A stretch of 64,000 bases of DNA from contig NZ_JAQOSP010000109.1 of assembly GCF_030068475.1 (NCBI RefSeq), forward strand, positions 90,487 to 154,486, written 5' to 3'. The notes under the pieces are model-generated. The model was not told the DNA's origin. It did not search any database and worked only from the letters and a program-made list of their open reading frames with translations. This document shows positions 27,390-36,892 of this stretch, in pieces (positions within the stretch are counted from its first letter, which is position 1; each line of letters begins with the position of its first letter). Origin of the DNA: Roseofilum acuticapitatum BLCC-M154 (GTDB taxonomy: Bacteria > Cyanobacteriota > Cyanobacteriia > Cyanobacteriales > Desertifilaceae). A program made the position numbers and the translations under genes.

Positions 27390-28091
27390 ATGAGGCAATA
27401 CACTACGTTAAAACTTACTAAACGGGAAACGATCGCCAATGTCAACTTGCAATGGTCAGATCCAAGCCAGTTGAATGCAGTCGGGTTGTCAGAATTGCTC
27501 CAATTAATCAACGAGATCGAAGATGACGAGACTTGTAAGCTCATCATATTTTGGGGATTGGATGTTCAACAGACAGCGATCGCCGCACCGCCTACATTTG
27601 ATGCTTGTAGCAAATGGGAAAAGTTTTTACGGCGGCTCGAACGATTTGCGGGGGCATCCATTGCGGCGATCGATGGCTATTGTACCCGGTTTCACGTTCA
27701 ACTTGCCCTCGCTTGCGATTATCGGGTTGCGACTGCGCGATCGCTCTTCCAAATACCAGAAGTGAAAGAAGGGTATCTCCCTGGAATGGGGGTATTCCGA
27801 TTAGCTAAATATACGGGAGTAGGCGTTGCTCGTCGCTTGCTGTTTACTGGCGCTCAATTTTCTGTTGAAGAGGCGATCGCACTGGGAATTGTCGATCGCG
27901 CCTGTGAAACGACTGCATTGGAACAGACTATTGAAGATGTGCAGCAGGCGTTGATGCCGATTCACCCTCAAGTATTACAAAATACCCGCAGATTACTCAA
28001 TGAATCTTTTGCCACGTCTTATGAAGATGCGATCGGACATTATTTAGCAGTACAGGATCTATGCCTATCTCAATTGCCAGAGAGAACATAA
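27390..28091 (+). CDS. Crotonase-fold protein, DpgB-like
   Basis: At 233 residues it is shorter than its paralogue. It keeps LQLALACDYRVATARS-like core features (VQLALACDYRVA) and IPEVKEGYLPGMG with the second catalytic Glu. However, the first catalytic Glu position is Gln (HVQLALA) and the usual CAGAD oxyanion motif is absent. This degenerate state and the short length resemble DpgB, the accessory crotonase that raises DpgA turnover. It starts three bases after the PKS stop. After it the operon is interrupted by two MITE-like copies. Confidence 0.78.
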   Translation: MRQYTTLKLTKRETIANVNLQWSDPSQLNAVGLSELLQLINEIEDDETCKLIIFWGLDVQQTAIAAPPTFDACSKWEKFLRRLERFAGASIAAIDGYCTRFHVQLALACDYRVATARSLFQIPEVKEGYLPGMGVFRLAKYTGVGVARRLLFTGAQFSVEEAIALGIVDRACETTALEQTIEDVQQALMPIHPQVLQNTRRLLNESFATSYEDAIGHYLAVQDLCLSQLPERT

Positions 28092-28151
28092 CCTAAAATA
28101 TAATGGGTGTCAGCGAAGTGCATTCATCCGTAAGCAATCAAATACCAGGTA

Positions 28152-28430
28152 ATATCAAATCCGATTAAACCATTGTCATTGCGACCGCAGGGAAGCAATC
28201 GCCAAGATTACCGAGATGGTTGAGATTGCTTCATTCCGCTGGAGCGACCTTCGCAATGACTAATCGTAACTGATTTTCCGAACTTGATATAATATCAAAT
28301 CCGGTTAAAGACTTGTCATTGCGACTAGAGGGAAGCAATCGCCAAGATTACCGAGATGATCGAGATTGCTTCGTTCCGCTGGCGCTCCACTCGCAATGAC
28401 ATACTGTAACTAATTATTCGGATTTGATAT
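28152..28430. mobile_element. Two tandem MITE-like elements, family B
   Basis: Copies at 28152-28290 and 28292-28430 are each 139 bp. They start ATATCAAATCCG and end CGAACTTGATAT or CGGATTTGATAT, the same terminal sequence as family A, but have a different interior (CATTGCGACCGCAGGGAAGC, GATTGCTTC). They fill the gap between the DpgB-like gene and the methyltransferase, whose ATG is 5 bases after the second copy. A fragment of the family lies at 52039-52076. Confidence 0.8.
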
Positions 28431-28435
28431 AACTG

Positions 28436-29458
28436 ATGATTCCTTATCAACAAATGTTTTGCCTGCTCGACTATCGCATTGTCTCCCACTTTACGGAGAC
28501 CTGTATTAGCCTTGGGGTATTCGATCATCTTGCAACTCATTCTTTATCTGTATCGGAGTTAGCCAAGCGAACCGGAACTCATCAGCGATCGCTCCATCGC
28601 TGTTTACGGGGACTGGCTCATTTTGACTTGTTCGCGATCGAACCGGATGCCAATCCTTCTCGGTCTATGGTTTCTCTGACCGACGTTTCACAATACTTAG
28701 TCCTGAACTCAGAATTTTCCCTCAGACCATGGCATCACTTCTGTCAGTTAGCCCAGTCCAGAAAACATGAGCAACGACGGACTCTGTGGAAAGAACTGTT
28801 ACAGACTGGCAAAAGTATTTATCAGCTTGGGCGCGATCGCCTCTTCTACGATTATCTACAAGAACATCAGGATTTAGCCACTGCTTTTGATCAAGCAATG
28901 GAGTCCATGTCGCGGGTCGAAATTCGGGATATTTTGCAAGGGTTTGACTTTTCTCAATCCCAAAAGATTGCTGAAATTGCCGGGGGAAATGGGGCACTCA
29001 TTACCGGAATTTTACAAAAGTACGAAGGCATTCAGGGGCAACTGTTTGATGTTCCCGACACGATATCTCGCGTCTCTGGTCAACCGCGTTTGCAGGCGAT
29101 CGGCGTTGATATGCGCGTTACATTACCCGATATTCCGGGGGATAGCATCCTAAAACGGATTTTGCATTCCTATTCTGATGAGCAGGCACTCACGATTCTC
29201 AGAAATGTCAGGCAGGCCATGCACCCTGGTAACAAACTATACATTTTTGAACTGATTGAAGATTGCCAAGTCCGCAACCCCTATATCGGCATCAAAAACT
29301 TGCAGATGTTGTTAGTACATGGCGCACCAGGAGAAAGTGGAGGCCCCGGAGAACGGACTCGATACGAGTTTGCCTCTTTACTCCACAGCGCAGGCTTTGA
29401 ACTGGTTAACATTCAACCCTTACCCTCGATTGACGCAATTGTAGCAGTTTACCCCTAG
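28436..29458 (+). CDS. SAM-dependent O-methyltransferase, family 2 (winged-helix dimerisation type)
   Basis: The 340-residue protein has the N-terminal winged helix of plant-like and polyketide O-methyltransferases (SVSELAKRTGTHQRSLHRCL, residues 39-58). The SAM site is IAEIAGGNGALITGIL near residue 180, then LFDVPDTISRV and VTLPDIPGDSILKRILHSYS, and a C-terminal SGGPGERTRYEF segment. Such enzymes methylate phenolic hydroxyls, so it could methylate a dihydroxyphenyl product of the cluster. The usual DVGGG is IAGGN here. It is separated from the operon by MITE copies and overlaps the opposite gene by four bases. Cluster membership is an inference from position inside the glyQ duplication. Confidence 0.82.
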   Translation: MIPYQQMFCLLDYRIVSHFTETCISLGVFDHLATHSLSVSELAKRTGTHQRSLHRCLRGLAHFDLFAIEPDANPSRSMVSLTDVSQYLVLNSEFSLRPWHHFCQLAQSRKHEQRRTLWKELLQTGKSIYQLGRDRLFYDYLQEHQDLATAFDQAMESMSRVEIRDILQGFDFSQSQKIAEIAGGNGALITGILQKYEGIQGQLFDVPDTISRVSGQPRLQAIGVDMRVTLPDIPGDSILKRILHSYSDEQALTILRNVRQAMHPGNKLYIFELIEDCQVRNPYIGIKNLQMLLVHGAPGESGGPGERTRYEFASLLHSAGFELVNIQPLPSIDAIVAVYP

Positions 29459-29955
29459 TCTTCTCCCGGAATACCTTCAGGATGCCAGATCCGAATCCGC
29501 TTCTCTCTCAAAGCCTGTTCTTCTTCAAACAAACTCTCAAGTTCTGCTACTTTGGCTTCGTCAATTCCGAGCTTGCCAGCCATTTTACGAATCGTCGCCT
29601 TTTCTCCGTCACTGTAGTCCCCATCCGCAGCCGAAGCCTGAATTGCTTCATAAACGAGAACATAACGTCCCTTTTTGGCTAGGGGATCGCTGAATACGAG
29701 TTTTTCAAGATCGTCGGTTGTGCCTGTTCCGTCATAATTCCTAAGTTCGTCAATTTGGCTCTCACTCATCTCAGGATGGTAGGTTGTGGCATGACCGATG
29801 ACCCAATCCCGTTCGGGTTGTGAGAGTTCTCCATCTCCATTGGCACAGAGTAGCAAGGCTTTGTACCAAATTACAGAGGTCTCGGGGGGAAGGGTTTTGG
29901 TAATTCCGTAGCGATCGGTTTTAATCCAAGGGGCTGGCCCGTAGACTTCATACAT
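29455..29955 (-). CDS. TerB-like domain protein
   Basis: From ATG 29955 (GGAG 10 bases upstream) the product has 166 residues. Two similar halves contain ALLLCANGDGELSQPERDWV and IQASAADGDYSDGEKATIRK. This is the repeated acidic pattern (A-DG-S--E) of TerB/DjlA-type helical domains that bind divalent ions. Soluble; role unknown. It is convergent with the methyltransferase and lies directly upstream of the intact glyQ leader. Confidence 0.7.
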   Translation of the reverse strand: MYEVYGPAPWIKTDRYGITKTLPPETSVIWYKALLLCANGDGELSQPERDWVIGHATTYHPEMSESQIDELRNYDGTGTTDDLEKLVFSDPLAKKGRYVLVYEAIQASAADGDYSDGEKATIRKMAGKLGIDEAKVAELESLFEEEQALREKRIRIWHPEGIPGED

Positions 29956-30034
29956 TTGTAGGATGCTCCATGTGCAACTTTTCCTGGAGTATATCATTGT
30001 TCACTAGTCGTTCACTACTCGTGATTACCCCTCC

Positions 30035-30116
30035 CCCTTTTAAGGGAAAATAGAAACTGTTGTACTCGATCGAGGAAAGTTGGGGCATGAATTTTCAGTC
30101 AGTCATCGCTACCTTA
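30035..30116 (+). repeat. Right copy of the glyQ leader duplication (original locus)
   Basis: This is the copy attached to the complete glyQ gene. Its last 47 bases are identical to 24039-24085. It marks the right boundary of the biosynthetic segment. Confidence 0.9.
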
Positions 30117-30959
30117 AATCAGTTTTGGGCCGATCGCGGGTGTTTAGTTGTCCAGCCCTATGATACCGAGAAAGGAGCCGGAACCATGAGTCCCCATACC
30201 TTTCTGAGGGCGATCGGGCCGGAACCTTGGTTCGTCGCGTATGTAGAACCCTGTCGTCGTCCCACCGATGGACGCTATGGCGAAAACCCCAACCGTTACC
30301 AGCACTATTATCAGTATCAAGTGCTGATGAAACCCTCTCCCAATAACATTCAGGACATTTATCTGGACTCCTTACGGGTTCTTGGTATTCAGCCCGAAGA
30401 CCATGATATTCGCTTTGTTGAAGATAACTGGGAATCTCCCACCCTCGGCGCTTGGGGAGTGGGTTGGGAAGTTTGGCTCGATGGCATGGAAGTCACCCAA
30501 TTTACCTATTTTCAGCAATGTGGAGGCATTGATTGCCATCCCGTTGCCATCGAGATTACCTATGGTTTAGAGCGCTTGGCCATGTATCTGCAAAATGTGG
30601 AAGCCCTAACTGAGATTCAATGGAGCGATCGCCTAAACTATGGTGACATTCATCTACAAGGGGAAATCGAGCAATGCACCTACAATTTTCAAGCCTCCAA
30701 CCCCGAATTACTCTTTAAGTTATTTGAACTCTACGAACAAGAAGCCACTCAACTGATTGACAAAGGCTTAGTCACTCCCGGTTTAGACTATGTACTCAAA
30801 TGTTCCCATAGCTTCAATCTTCTCGATGCCAGGGGTGTGATTGCTGTAACGGAACGCACCCGCTATATCAGCAGAATCCGAAGTTTAGCCCGCAAAATCG
30901 CCCACCTCTATCTGGAGCAAAGGGAAAAACTAGGCTTTCCCCTATCAATTAAAAATTAA
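30087..30959 (+). CDS. glyQ: Glycyl-tRNA synthetase alpha subunit
   Basis: The 290-residue protein starts at ATG 30087 ([19 protein letters not shown]). It contains [18 protein letters not shown] and [20 protein letters not shown], the class II catalytic core, and [13 protein letters not shown]. Together with GlyS it charges tRNA-Gly; glyS is not adjacent in this window. A TTG at 30060 is in frame but the duplicated segment and family support the ATG. Confidence 0.97.
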   Translation: MNFQSVIATLNQFWADRGCLVVQPYDTEKGAGTMSPHTFLRAIGPEPWFVAYVEPCRRPTDGRYGENPNRYQHYYQYQVLMKPSPNNIQDIYLDSLRVLGIQPEDHDIRFVEDNWESPTLGAWGVGWEVWLDGMEVTQFTYFQQCGGIDCHPVAIEITYGLERLAMYLQNVEALTEIQWSDRLNYGDIHLQGEIEQCTYNFQASNPELLFKLFELYEQEATQLIDKGLVTPGLDYVLKCSHSFNLLDARGVIAVTERTRYISRIRSLARKIAHLYLEQREKLGFPLSIKN

Positions 30960-30980
30960 AAATTAAAAATTAAAAATTAG
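30946..30980. repeat. Short 10-bp tandem repeat at the glyQ stop
   Basis: AATTAAAAATTAAAAATTAA repeats a 10-base unit about three and a half times across the glyQ stop codon, ending in TTAGGGAG. Likely slippage. Confidence 0.8.
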
Positions 30981-31012
30981 GGAGATAAGGAATCACCAGT
31001 CTCCCTATTGCC

Positions 31013-31930
31013 TTATAATTGCCATTCCTTCAACTGCTGGGCAACCACAGAAACAAACCTTTCTGTAGATTCATAAGGTAAAACATTCCGCCCTGGTATT
31101 TTTTTGCCTTCTCCATTGGGCAGATGGGCAAGATATTTGGTCAACCATTGATCTGCCTTTTCTTGCTTCCCTTCTTTACTAATGCTGGACGCTTTTTCCC
31201 CCACACAAACTAACGTCGGTTGAGTCATTTTTTCAATCTGTTCTTGATAATCTCTGCGCCAAAATCCAGCCAAAAAGGAAAAGACCGCATGACGACTTGC
31301 CGGGTTTTCTGCACCAACTTTTAGGGTATCTAACCATTCATCATCAACATCATAGGATTCGCCAAAAAGCTGGCGAATGGAAAAAGATTCTAAAAATTGA
31401 CGACGACGAGCATACCGATAAAAAGCATTACCTAGGGGGGAGTCAAACCCATTCCAAAGCAGGCGATTTTGCCAATCGGGGCTGCTATGGGTTATCACTG
31501 GCCAAGAGGGCGGCCCGGATAAGACGAATGCCTTTAGCCAGGTGTGACTCTTTTCACGTTGGTTTAAAGCAATAGCCACCGGAAACAACGCCCCCTGAAC
31601 CACTAAAATTACCGGTTTTTGAATCACCGTCTCGATCAAATAATGGAGCTGTTCTGCCCAATCTTCGGGAGTATAGGCAACTCGCGGCATATCGCTTTCA
31701 CCACATCCGAGTAAATCAGGATTATAGATGGGTTGGTTATAGCCTTGGGTGCGCCATTCGGTAATAAAGCGATCCCAGAATCTCCGGGATAATCCTACAC
31801 CAATCGGATGGAGCAGGAGTAGAGGAGTAGCTTGGGGAGTAGAGTCCGGTGGGGAACTGACTTCATAGGCACAGCGATAGGTTTTCCAGGTATAGTATTG
31901 GGTGGCTGAAATGCTGTCGTGTTTGATCAT
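31013..31930 (-). CDS. Alpha/beta hydrolase-fold protein with altered nucleophile elbow
   Basis: The 305-residue protein has the alpha/beta hydrolase layout: LLLLHPIGVGLSRRFWDRFI (oxyanion region, HPIG), YNPDLLGCGESDMP and a late catalytic-type segment. At the nucleophile elbow, where GxSxG is expected, it reads VVQGALFP, so the Ser appears to be Gly. It may be a non-hydrolytic member or use another mechanism. A longer start at 31954 is possible; I prefer ATG 31930 (MIKHDSISATQYYTW). Confidence 0.75.
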   Translation of the reverse strand: MIKHDSISATQYYTWKTYRCAYEVSSPPDSTPQATPLLLLHPIGVGLSRRFWDRFITEWRTQGYNQPIYNPDLLGCGESDMPRVAYTPEDWAEQLHYLIETVIQKPVILVVQGALFPVAIALNQREKSHTWLKAFVLSGPPSWPVITHSSPDWQNRLLWNGFDSPLGNAFYRYARRRQFLESFSIRQLFGESYDVDDEWLDTLKVGAENPASRHAVFSFLAGFWRRDYQEQIEKMTQPTLVCVGEKASSISKEGKQEKADQWLTKYLAHLPNGEGKKIPGRNVLPYESTERFVSVVAQQLKEWQL

Positions 31931-32114
31931 TGGCTTGTTCCTCTGTTTGCTCAAAGATAATAATAGACTTCTTGCACAAATCAGACAATAGCTACTCTAG
32001 CAATAGGCAAAAGAATACCAGCTTAGAGTATCCTTGAATTCGAGGAATTGTATGAGTTATCATTTAAGGGTAATTTAGAATATTTTTCTTAAGAGCGCAA
32101 AGCGCTGTAACACC

Positions 32115-32690
32115 ATGCTCACCACTCACCCTCGCTTTCAAACCTTTGAAGACTACCTAAACTACGACGATAACTCAGAAAAACTCTATGAACTCTTTAA
32201 CGGTGAACTAATAGAAATGCCTCCTGAATCCGGTCTAAACTTTGAAATTGCCACCTTTCTGCTTATTCAATTTGCAGCATTAGTTGGACATCGTAGAGTT
32301 CGAGGAAATGGCTTAGAACTCGAAGTCAGAGGTGAACCCAAAAACCGCTATCCTGACCTCACCATTATTCGCCAAGAACACATTGAACAACTCTCGAAAC
32401 GAAATACCCTACGACTTTCCATGTCTCCCCCCCTGTTAGTCATCGAAGTTGTCAGTCCTGGAGAAATTCAAAGAGAACGAGACTACATTGCTAAACGAAC
32501 TCAATATCAAGACTGTGGCATTCCCGAATACTGGATTGTTGACCCCCAAACCGAAACCATTCTCATTTTAGAATTAATCAACAATACTTACACGGAAGTC
32601 GGAACATTTCGCCAAAACGATTTACTCCCCTCTGCCAACTTCCCCGAACTCAACCTAACCGTTAGTCAAATCCTCAATCCTACCCCATAG
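32115..32690 (+). CDS. Uma2 family (DUF820) putative endonuclease
   Basis: The 191-residue protein has ELFNGELIEMPPESGLN at the N-terminal hairpin, RYPDLTII (Asp), LVIEVVSPG (Glu) and GIPEYWIVDPQTETILI. It is very similar to the gene at 36893, with divergence concentrated at FEIATFLLIQFAALVGHRR. Confidence 0.87.
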   Translation: MLTTHPRFQTFEDYLNYDDNSEKLYELFNGELIEMPPESGLNFEIATFLLIQFAALVGHRRVRGNGLELEVRGEPKNRYPDLTIIRQEHIEQLSKRNTLRLSMSPPLLVIEVVSPGEIQRERDYIAKRTQYQDCGIPEYWIVDPQTETILILELINNTYTEVGTFRQNDLLPSANFPELNLTVSQILNPTP

Positions 32691-32817
32691 TGGACTGTTT
32701 AAGATGATTTCAGGCGATCCGCAATTAATCGATATGCAGATACGCCGTTTTTGGAGAATTGGTTAAAAATAAACTATGATAGAATCGTAGAATGACGTAA
32801 ACCAGTTGAGAAAATTT

Positions 32818-33048
32818 ATGATCGTTAGAGCGAAAGGAATTAAGCGAGGACAAACTATTATTTTGACTGAAGCGCTTTCTCTCCCGGATCAAGAAGTTGA
32901 AATCATGGTCATGCCTATTTCCAAGCCACAGAGTGAAACCCGCAAAAAAAGTACACTAGCTGATTTTGTGGGAGTCCTAAAAGATTCACCCAATTTTCAA
33001 GATGATCCGGTGGTAATTCAGCGTCAGATGCGTGATGATTGGGATTAA
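32818..33048 (+). CDS. Antitoxin-like protein upstream of a truncated PIN toxin
   Basis: The 76-residue product from ATG 32818 begins MIVRAKGIKRGQTIILTEAL, an AbrB/VapB-like beta-strand region, and ends with DPVVIQRQMRDDWD, the usual antitoxin tail. Its end overlaps the start of a PIN toxin fragment. The toxin is broken, so the antitoxin is orphaned. Confidence 0.7.
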   Translation: MIVRAKGIKRGQTIILTEALSLPDQEVEIMVMPISKPQSETRKKSTLADFVGVLKDSPNFQDDPVVIQRQMRDDWD

Positions 33049-33133
33049 GTTCTTGTTAGATACTAATGTCGCGATCGGCATTCTCAAAGCCTATCCATCA
33101 GCCCTGGCATTGCTGACAACTGAGCAGTTCTAA
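33035..33133 (+). pseudogene. N-terminal fragment of a VapC PIN toxin
   Basis: The 32-codon frame reads MIGIKFLLDTNVAIGILKAY and stops after TTEQF. FLLDTNVAIG is the diagnostic PIN start with the first catalytic Asp. The remaining 100 or so residues are missing. Confidence 0.7.
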
Positions 33134-33226
33134 ACTGATCGTTAATAAGATGAATAAATGTAACAGATTGCCGTAGGGTGAGAGTTGGGGCTGATAAGAG
33201 TAGAGAGAATTTCTGGAGTCAGTCAG

Positions 33227-33334
33227 ATGAGTAGGAGCGATCGCCGTCGGCGAACTTGGGGTTTGATTGTGCGCTATGGTATAGTGGCGATCGCCATTAC
33301 CACCACCGGAACTGTTTCCGCTCATACTGTTTAG
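33227..33334 (+). other. Possible relic of an exported protein (35 codons)
   Basis: The frame MSRSDRRRRTWGLIVRYGIV continues through a hydrophobic stretch to TVSAHTV and a stop. It looks like a signal peptide without a mature protein, so it is probably a truncated gene. Confidence 0.35.
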
Positions 33335-33441
33335 TCTCCGATTCCTCAAATTCTGGCATCGAGTTCAACAGATTGAACGCTCAACTTCTCCCTAGATTGA
33401 TAGAATACAGATACTGCTTAAATAAAACCTGATAAGGGATA

Positions 33442-33813
33442 ATGACTCAATCCCCACTTTGTAAATACCTCTCTCAATGGGCGAAACTGGAACCCCAACG
33501 GTGTCGCCAACGCAATAGCCGCAGCTTTGAAGTAATTTACCAAGGAGATTGGTACTCGGTTGCCGATTATCCTGGTAGTCATGGCATGATTATTGCGGCA
33601 GTTTTAGATAGTTGCCAACACCAACAAATTGCTTGTTCCTTTGAATATGTGCCCCAACCTTTAGATACACCCGATCGGCTACAACTCTCCTGTCAATCGG
33701 ATCGGGTGATTCAACATCAAGATGATAATCTGGTCAGTCAAATCCCAGCTTTTTTCCTGGAACAGTATTTACTGGCCTTGGAAAAAAATCAGACAGTTGC
33801 CCAATGTTCATAA
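33442..33813 (+). CDS. Conserved-looking hypothetical protein, 123 residues
   Basis: A soluble protein with several Cys residues and Trp/Tyr-rich strands (YQGDWYSVADYPGSHGMI). I do not recognise the family. It starts at ATG 33442 (AAGGGATA as ribosome site). It converges with clpB, with a REP-like hairpin between them. Confidence 0.65.
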   Translation: MTQSPLCKYLSQWAKLEPQRCRQRNSRSFEVIYQGDWYSVADYPGSHGMIIAAVLDSCQHQQIACSFEYVPQPLDTPDRLQLSCQSDRVIQHQDDNLVSQIPAFFLEQYLLALEKNQTVAQCS

Positions 33814-33821
33814 GCTCTACC

Positions 33822-33854
33822 AGAAACCCGGTTTTTTCAAAAAACCGGGTTTCT
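33822..33854. terminator. REP-like hairpin between convergent genes, probable bidirectional terminator
   Basis: AGAAACCCGGTTTTTT and AAAAAACCGGGTTTCT form a near-perfect hairpin between the hypothetical gene and clpB. The A/T run within the arms gives a U tract on either strand. Confidence 0.6.
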
Positions 33855-33872
33855 AGACCTCTTGAGAATATT

Positions 33873-36491
33873 CTAAGTTTTGACTAAACTGGCGGGCAAG
33901 CGCTTCAAGGTTAAGCGCTCGTTTTCTTCATCTACAAAGATGGTATCGCCTTGGCTAAATTCACCCCGCAAAATCCCTTTAGCAATGGTGGTTTCTAACT
34001 CCCGTTGAATCGCTCGTTTTAAGGGCCGTGCCCCATAAACCGGATCGTAACCCACGGCAGCGAGGAAATCTAGGGCCGCATCGGATAACTTGAGGGCGAT
34101 TTTGCGGCCTGCTAACCGTCGTTCTAAGTGTACCGTTTGCAGTTGCACAATTTCCCGCAGTTGCTCTTGTTTCAAAGAGTGGAAAATAATCGTTTCGTCA
34201 ATCCGGTTGAGGAATTCTGGGCGGAATGTGGAGCGCAAAGTATCCATAACTCGCTTTTGCATTTCCTCGTAATTCTCGTCATTGCCGGCCAAATCCAAGA
34301 TGTATTGGGAACCGATATTCGAGGTCATAATAATAATCGTATTTTTGAAATCTACGGTATGACCTTGGGAGTCGGTAACCCTGCCATCATCGAGAATTTG
34401 CAGCATGATATTGAAGACATCCACATGGGCTTTTTCAATCTCATCAAACAAAATCACGGAGTAGGGACGGCGGCGAATGGCTTCCGTTAATTGTCCCCCT
34501 TCATCGTAGCCGACATAACCGGGAGGCGCACCAATTAAGCGGGAAACTGCATGTTTTTCCATGTATTCGGACATATCAATCCGAACGAGGGCTTCTTCGG
34601 TGTCAAATAGGTAGGCGGCGAGGGCTTTGGCGAGTTCTGTTTTTCCGACTCCAGTGGGGCCGAGAAAAATAAAACTGGCGACGGGTCGATTGGGGTCAGA
34701 GAGTCCGGCGCGAGAGCGTTGAATGGCATCAGAAACGGCGGTTACGGCTTCATTTTGGCCGATGACGCGCTGGTGTAATTCGTCCTCTAAATGGAGGAGT
34801 TTTTGCATTTCTGACTCGACCAGTTTACTGATAGGGATGCCTGTCCATTTAGAGATGATTTCGGCAATGTCGGATTCGGTGACTTCTTCGCGCAATAAGG
34901 ATTTCCCGGTGGTTTGGGATTCAGAAAGATGGGTTTCTGCTTTGGCCAGTTTCTTTTGCAAGGTGCTTAGTTTGCGATATTTCAATTCGGCTGCCCGGTT
35001 GAGATCGTAGTTGCGTTCGGCTTGCTGAATTTCAATATTAACGCGATCGATTTCTTCTTTAATGCCTTGAAGATTGTCGATCATGTCTTTTTCTAATTGC
35101 CATTGGGAATTGAGGGCATGTTGCTGTTCTTTTAGGTTGGCGAGGTCTTTTTCTAAGCGCTCTAGTCGTTCTGAAGAAAGGGGATCATTTTCTTTTTGTA
35201 AGGAAAGGCGCTCCATTTCTAGTTGCAATATTTTGCGGTCAATTTCGTCGAGTTCTTCGGGTTTAGAGGTGATTTCCATCTTTAAGCGGGCGGCAGCTTC
35301 ATCGACTAAATCGATCGCCTTATCGGGAAGGAAGCGATCGCTAATATACCGAGTCGATAAGGTAGCGGCTGCAACCAGGGCACTATCGGAAATCTTCACC
35401 CCATGATGGACTTCATAGCGTTCTTTGAGTCCCCGTAAAATGGATACCGTATCCTCAACAGTGGGTTGATCCACATACACCTGTTGAAAGCGGCGCTCTA
35501 GGGCGGCATCCTTTTCAATATACTTGCGGTATTCATCGAGGGTAGTTGCCCCAATACAGCGCAATTCTCCCCGCGCTAACATGGGTTTGAGCAGGTTACC
35601 GGCATCCATGGCTCCTTGGGTTGCCCCTGCCCCGACGACGGTATGAATTTCATCAATGAAGAGAATAATATGACCTTGAGAGTCCGTAACTTCCTTGAGG
35701 ACAGCTTTGAGGCGCTCTTCAAATTCGCCGCGATATTTAGCTCCGGCAATCAGTGCGCCCAAGTCCAGAGCGATTAAGGCGCGGTCTTTCAGGGACTGAG
35801 GCACATCTCCAGCAATGATGCGTTGTGCCAACCCTTCGGCGATCGCCGTTTTTCCGACTCCCGGCTCCCCAATTAATACCGGGTTATTTTTGGTGCGTCT
35901 AGAGAGAATTTGAATGGTGCGGCGAATCTCATCATCCCGGCCAATCACGGGGTCTAGCTTACCTTGCCGTGCGGCTTCGGTCAAGTCTCGCCCATATTTT
36001 TCTAGAGCTTCATATTTACCTTCAGGGTTTTGATCGGTCACTTTATGGGTTCCTCGAATGTCGCGAATGGTTTGCTGGAGTTTGGCTTCATCCAGTTTAA
36101 AATCTTTGCACAAACTTTTACCAAAGCGGTCATCCTGGAGGAATGCCAGTAAGAGGTGTTCGATGGAAATGTAACTATCCTCATACTGATTCTGATAGGT
36201 TTGGGCGCGATCGAGCAAGGTATCTAAGGAACGACCGAGATAAATCGATCCACCCGCTCCCTGGACTTTGGCTTGTTTTTGCAGAAAGGCTTCCGTTTTG
36301 TCCCGAAAGGCGGGTAAATTCACCTGGGTTTTGGATAAAATATTGGTGGCTAATCCATCCTGTTCCAGGAGCGCCTTCATTAAGTGTTCGCTTTCGAGCT
36401 GCTGATGCTGATAGCTTTTGGCAATATCGGGAGTTTGGGCGATCGCCTGCCATGCTTTTTCTGTAAATTGATTAGGATTATTCGGTTGCAT
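33873..36491 (-). CDS. clpB: ATP-dependent chaperone ClpB
   Basis: The 872-residue Hsp100 disaggregase has an N domain ([20 protein letters not shown]), Walker A of NBD1 ([18 protein letters not shown]), a long middle coiled coil (about 400-530), and NBD2 with [15 protein letters not shown]. It ends with [21 protein letters not shown] and [15 protein letters not shown] segments. It rescues aggregated proteins with DnaK. Full length and intact. Confidence 0.96.
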   Translation of the reverse strand: MQPNNPNQFTEKAWQAIAQTPDIAKSYQHQQLESEHLMKALLEQDGLATNILSKTQVNLPAFRDKTEAFLQKQAKVQGAGGSIYLGRSLDTLLDRAQTYQNQYEDSYISIEHLLLAFLQDDRFGKSLCKDFKLDEAKLQQTIRDIRGTHKVTDQNPEGKYEALEKYGRDLTEAARQGKLDPVIGRDDEIRRTIQILSRRTKNNPVLIGEPGVGKTAIAEGLAQRIIAGDVPQSLKDRALIALDLGALIAGAKYRGEFEERLKAVLKEVTDSQGHIILFIDEIHTVVGAGATQGAMDAGNLLKPMLARGELRCIGATTLDEYRKYIEKDAALERRFQQVYVDQPTVEDTVSILRGLKERYEVHHGVKISDSALVAAATLSTRYISDRFLPDKAIDLVDEAAARLKMEITSKPEELDEIDRKILQLEMERLSLQKENDPLSSERLERLEKDLANLKEQQHALNSQWQLEKDMIDNLQGIKEEIDRVNIEIQQAERNYDLNRAAELKYRKLSTLQKKLAKAETHLSESQTTGKSLLREEVTESDIAEIISKWTGIPISKLVESEMQKLLHLEDELHQRVIGQNEAVTAVSDAIQRSRAGLSDPNRPVASFIFLGPTGVGKTELAKALAAYLFDTEEALVRIDMSEYMEKHAVSRLIGAPPGYVGYDEGGQLTEAIRRRPYSVILFDEIEKAHVDVFNIMLQILDDGRVTDSQGHTVDFKNTIIIMTSNIGSQYILDLAGNDENYEEMQKRVMDTLRSTFRPEFLNRIDETIIFHSLKQEQLREIVQLQTVHLERRLAGRKIALKLSDAALDFLAAVGYDPVYGARPLKRAIQRELETTIAKGILRGEFSQGDTIFVDEENERLTLKRLPASLVKT

Positions 36492-36892
36492 AGTCTTTTC
36501 CCATACTTAGGTTAACGCTTTGCAACCATTGTAGAAAAGACGGAAGGGGCGAGAGATTCGGGATTTACGGCTTTGCAGATAGGTATTTCCCACCCCTGTT
36601 GCCACAGGACAATAAGTTGAGTCAATGTAGTAGGGGAATGGGGGGAGTAAACAACAGACTCAATAAGGGCGAGTGAGGTATTCTAGCGATCTATAAAAAC
36701 CGCCATTAATGTACCTCATAAAGCGCGAAAATTGCTGTATTTACAAAAATACTATTACACCCCTTAAATTATTGTCGATAAAGCTTAGTAAAACATCAAA
36801 AAAAACTTGACACAAGGGACAAATATCCTTAAAGTAGATGGATTAACAAAATCGATTCTACTATCACAAAACCTTTTTTATGGATTAAACCC
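36492..36892. other. Divergent intergenic region, clpB and Uma2 promoters
   Basis: A 400-base region with no reading frame of note. It should contain the clpB heat-shock promoter on the minus strand. On the plus strand a promoter is visible at 36807-36835. Confidence 0.5.
36807..36835 (+). promoter_or_regulatory. Sigma70-type promoter upstream of Uma2
   Basis: TTGACA (36807-36812), 17-base spacer and TAAAGT (36830-36835), about 50 bases before the Uma2 start at 36893. Confidence 0.55.

Noticed and set aside
24142..29458. Recent transfer of the biosynthetic cluster from a non-cyanobacterial donor
   Set aside because: HIP1 octamers occur throughout the cluster as in the neighbourhood, so it has resided in HIP1-rich genomes for some time; donor origin cannot be inferred from composition.
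30060..30086. A longer glyQ start at TTG 30060
   Set aside because: The ATG at 30087 begins the conserved GlyQ sequence and is preceded by GAGGAAAG; the extra nine codons are not part of the family.
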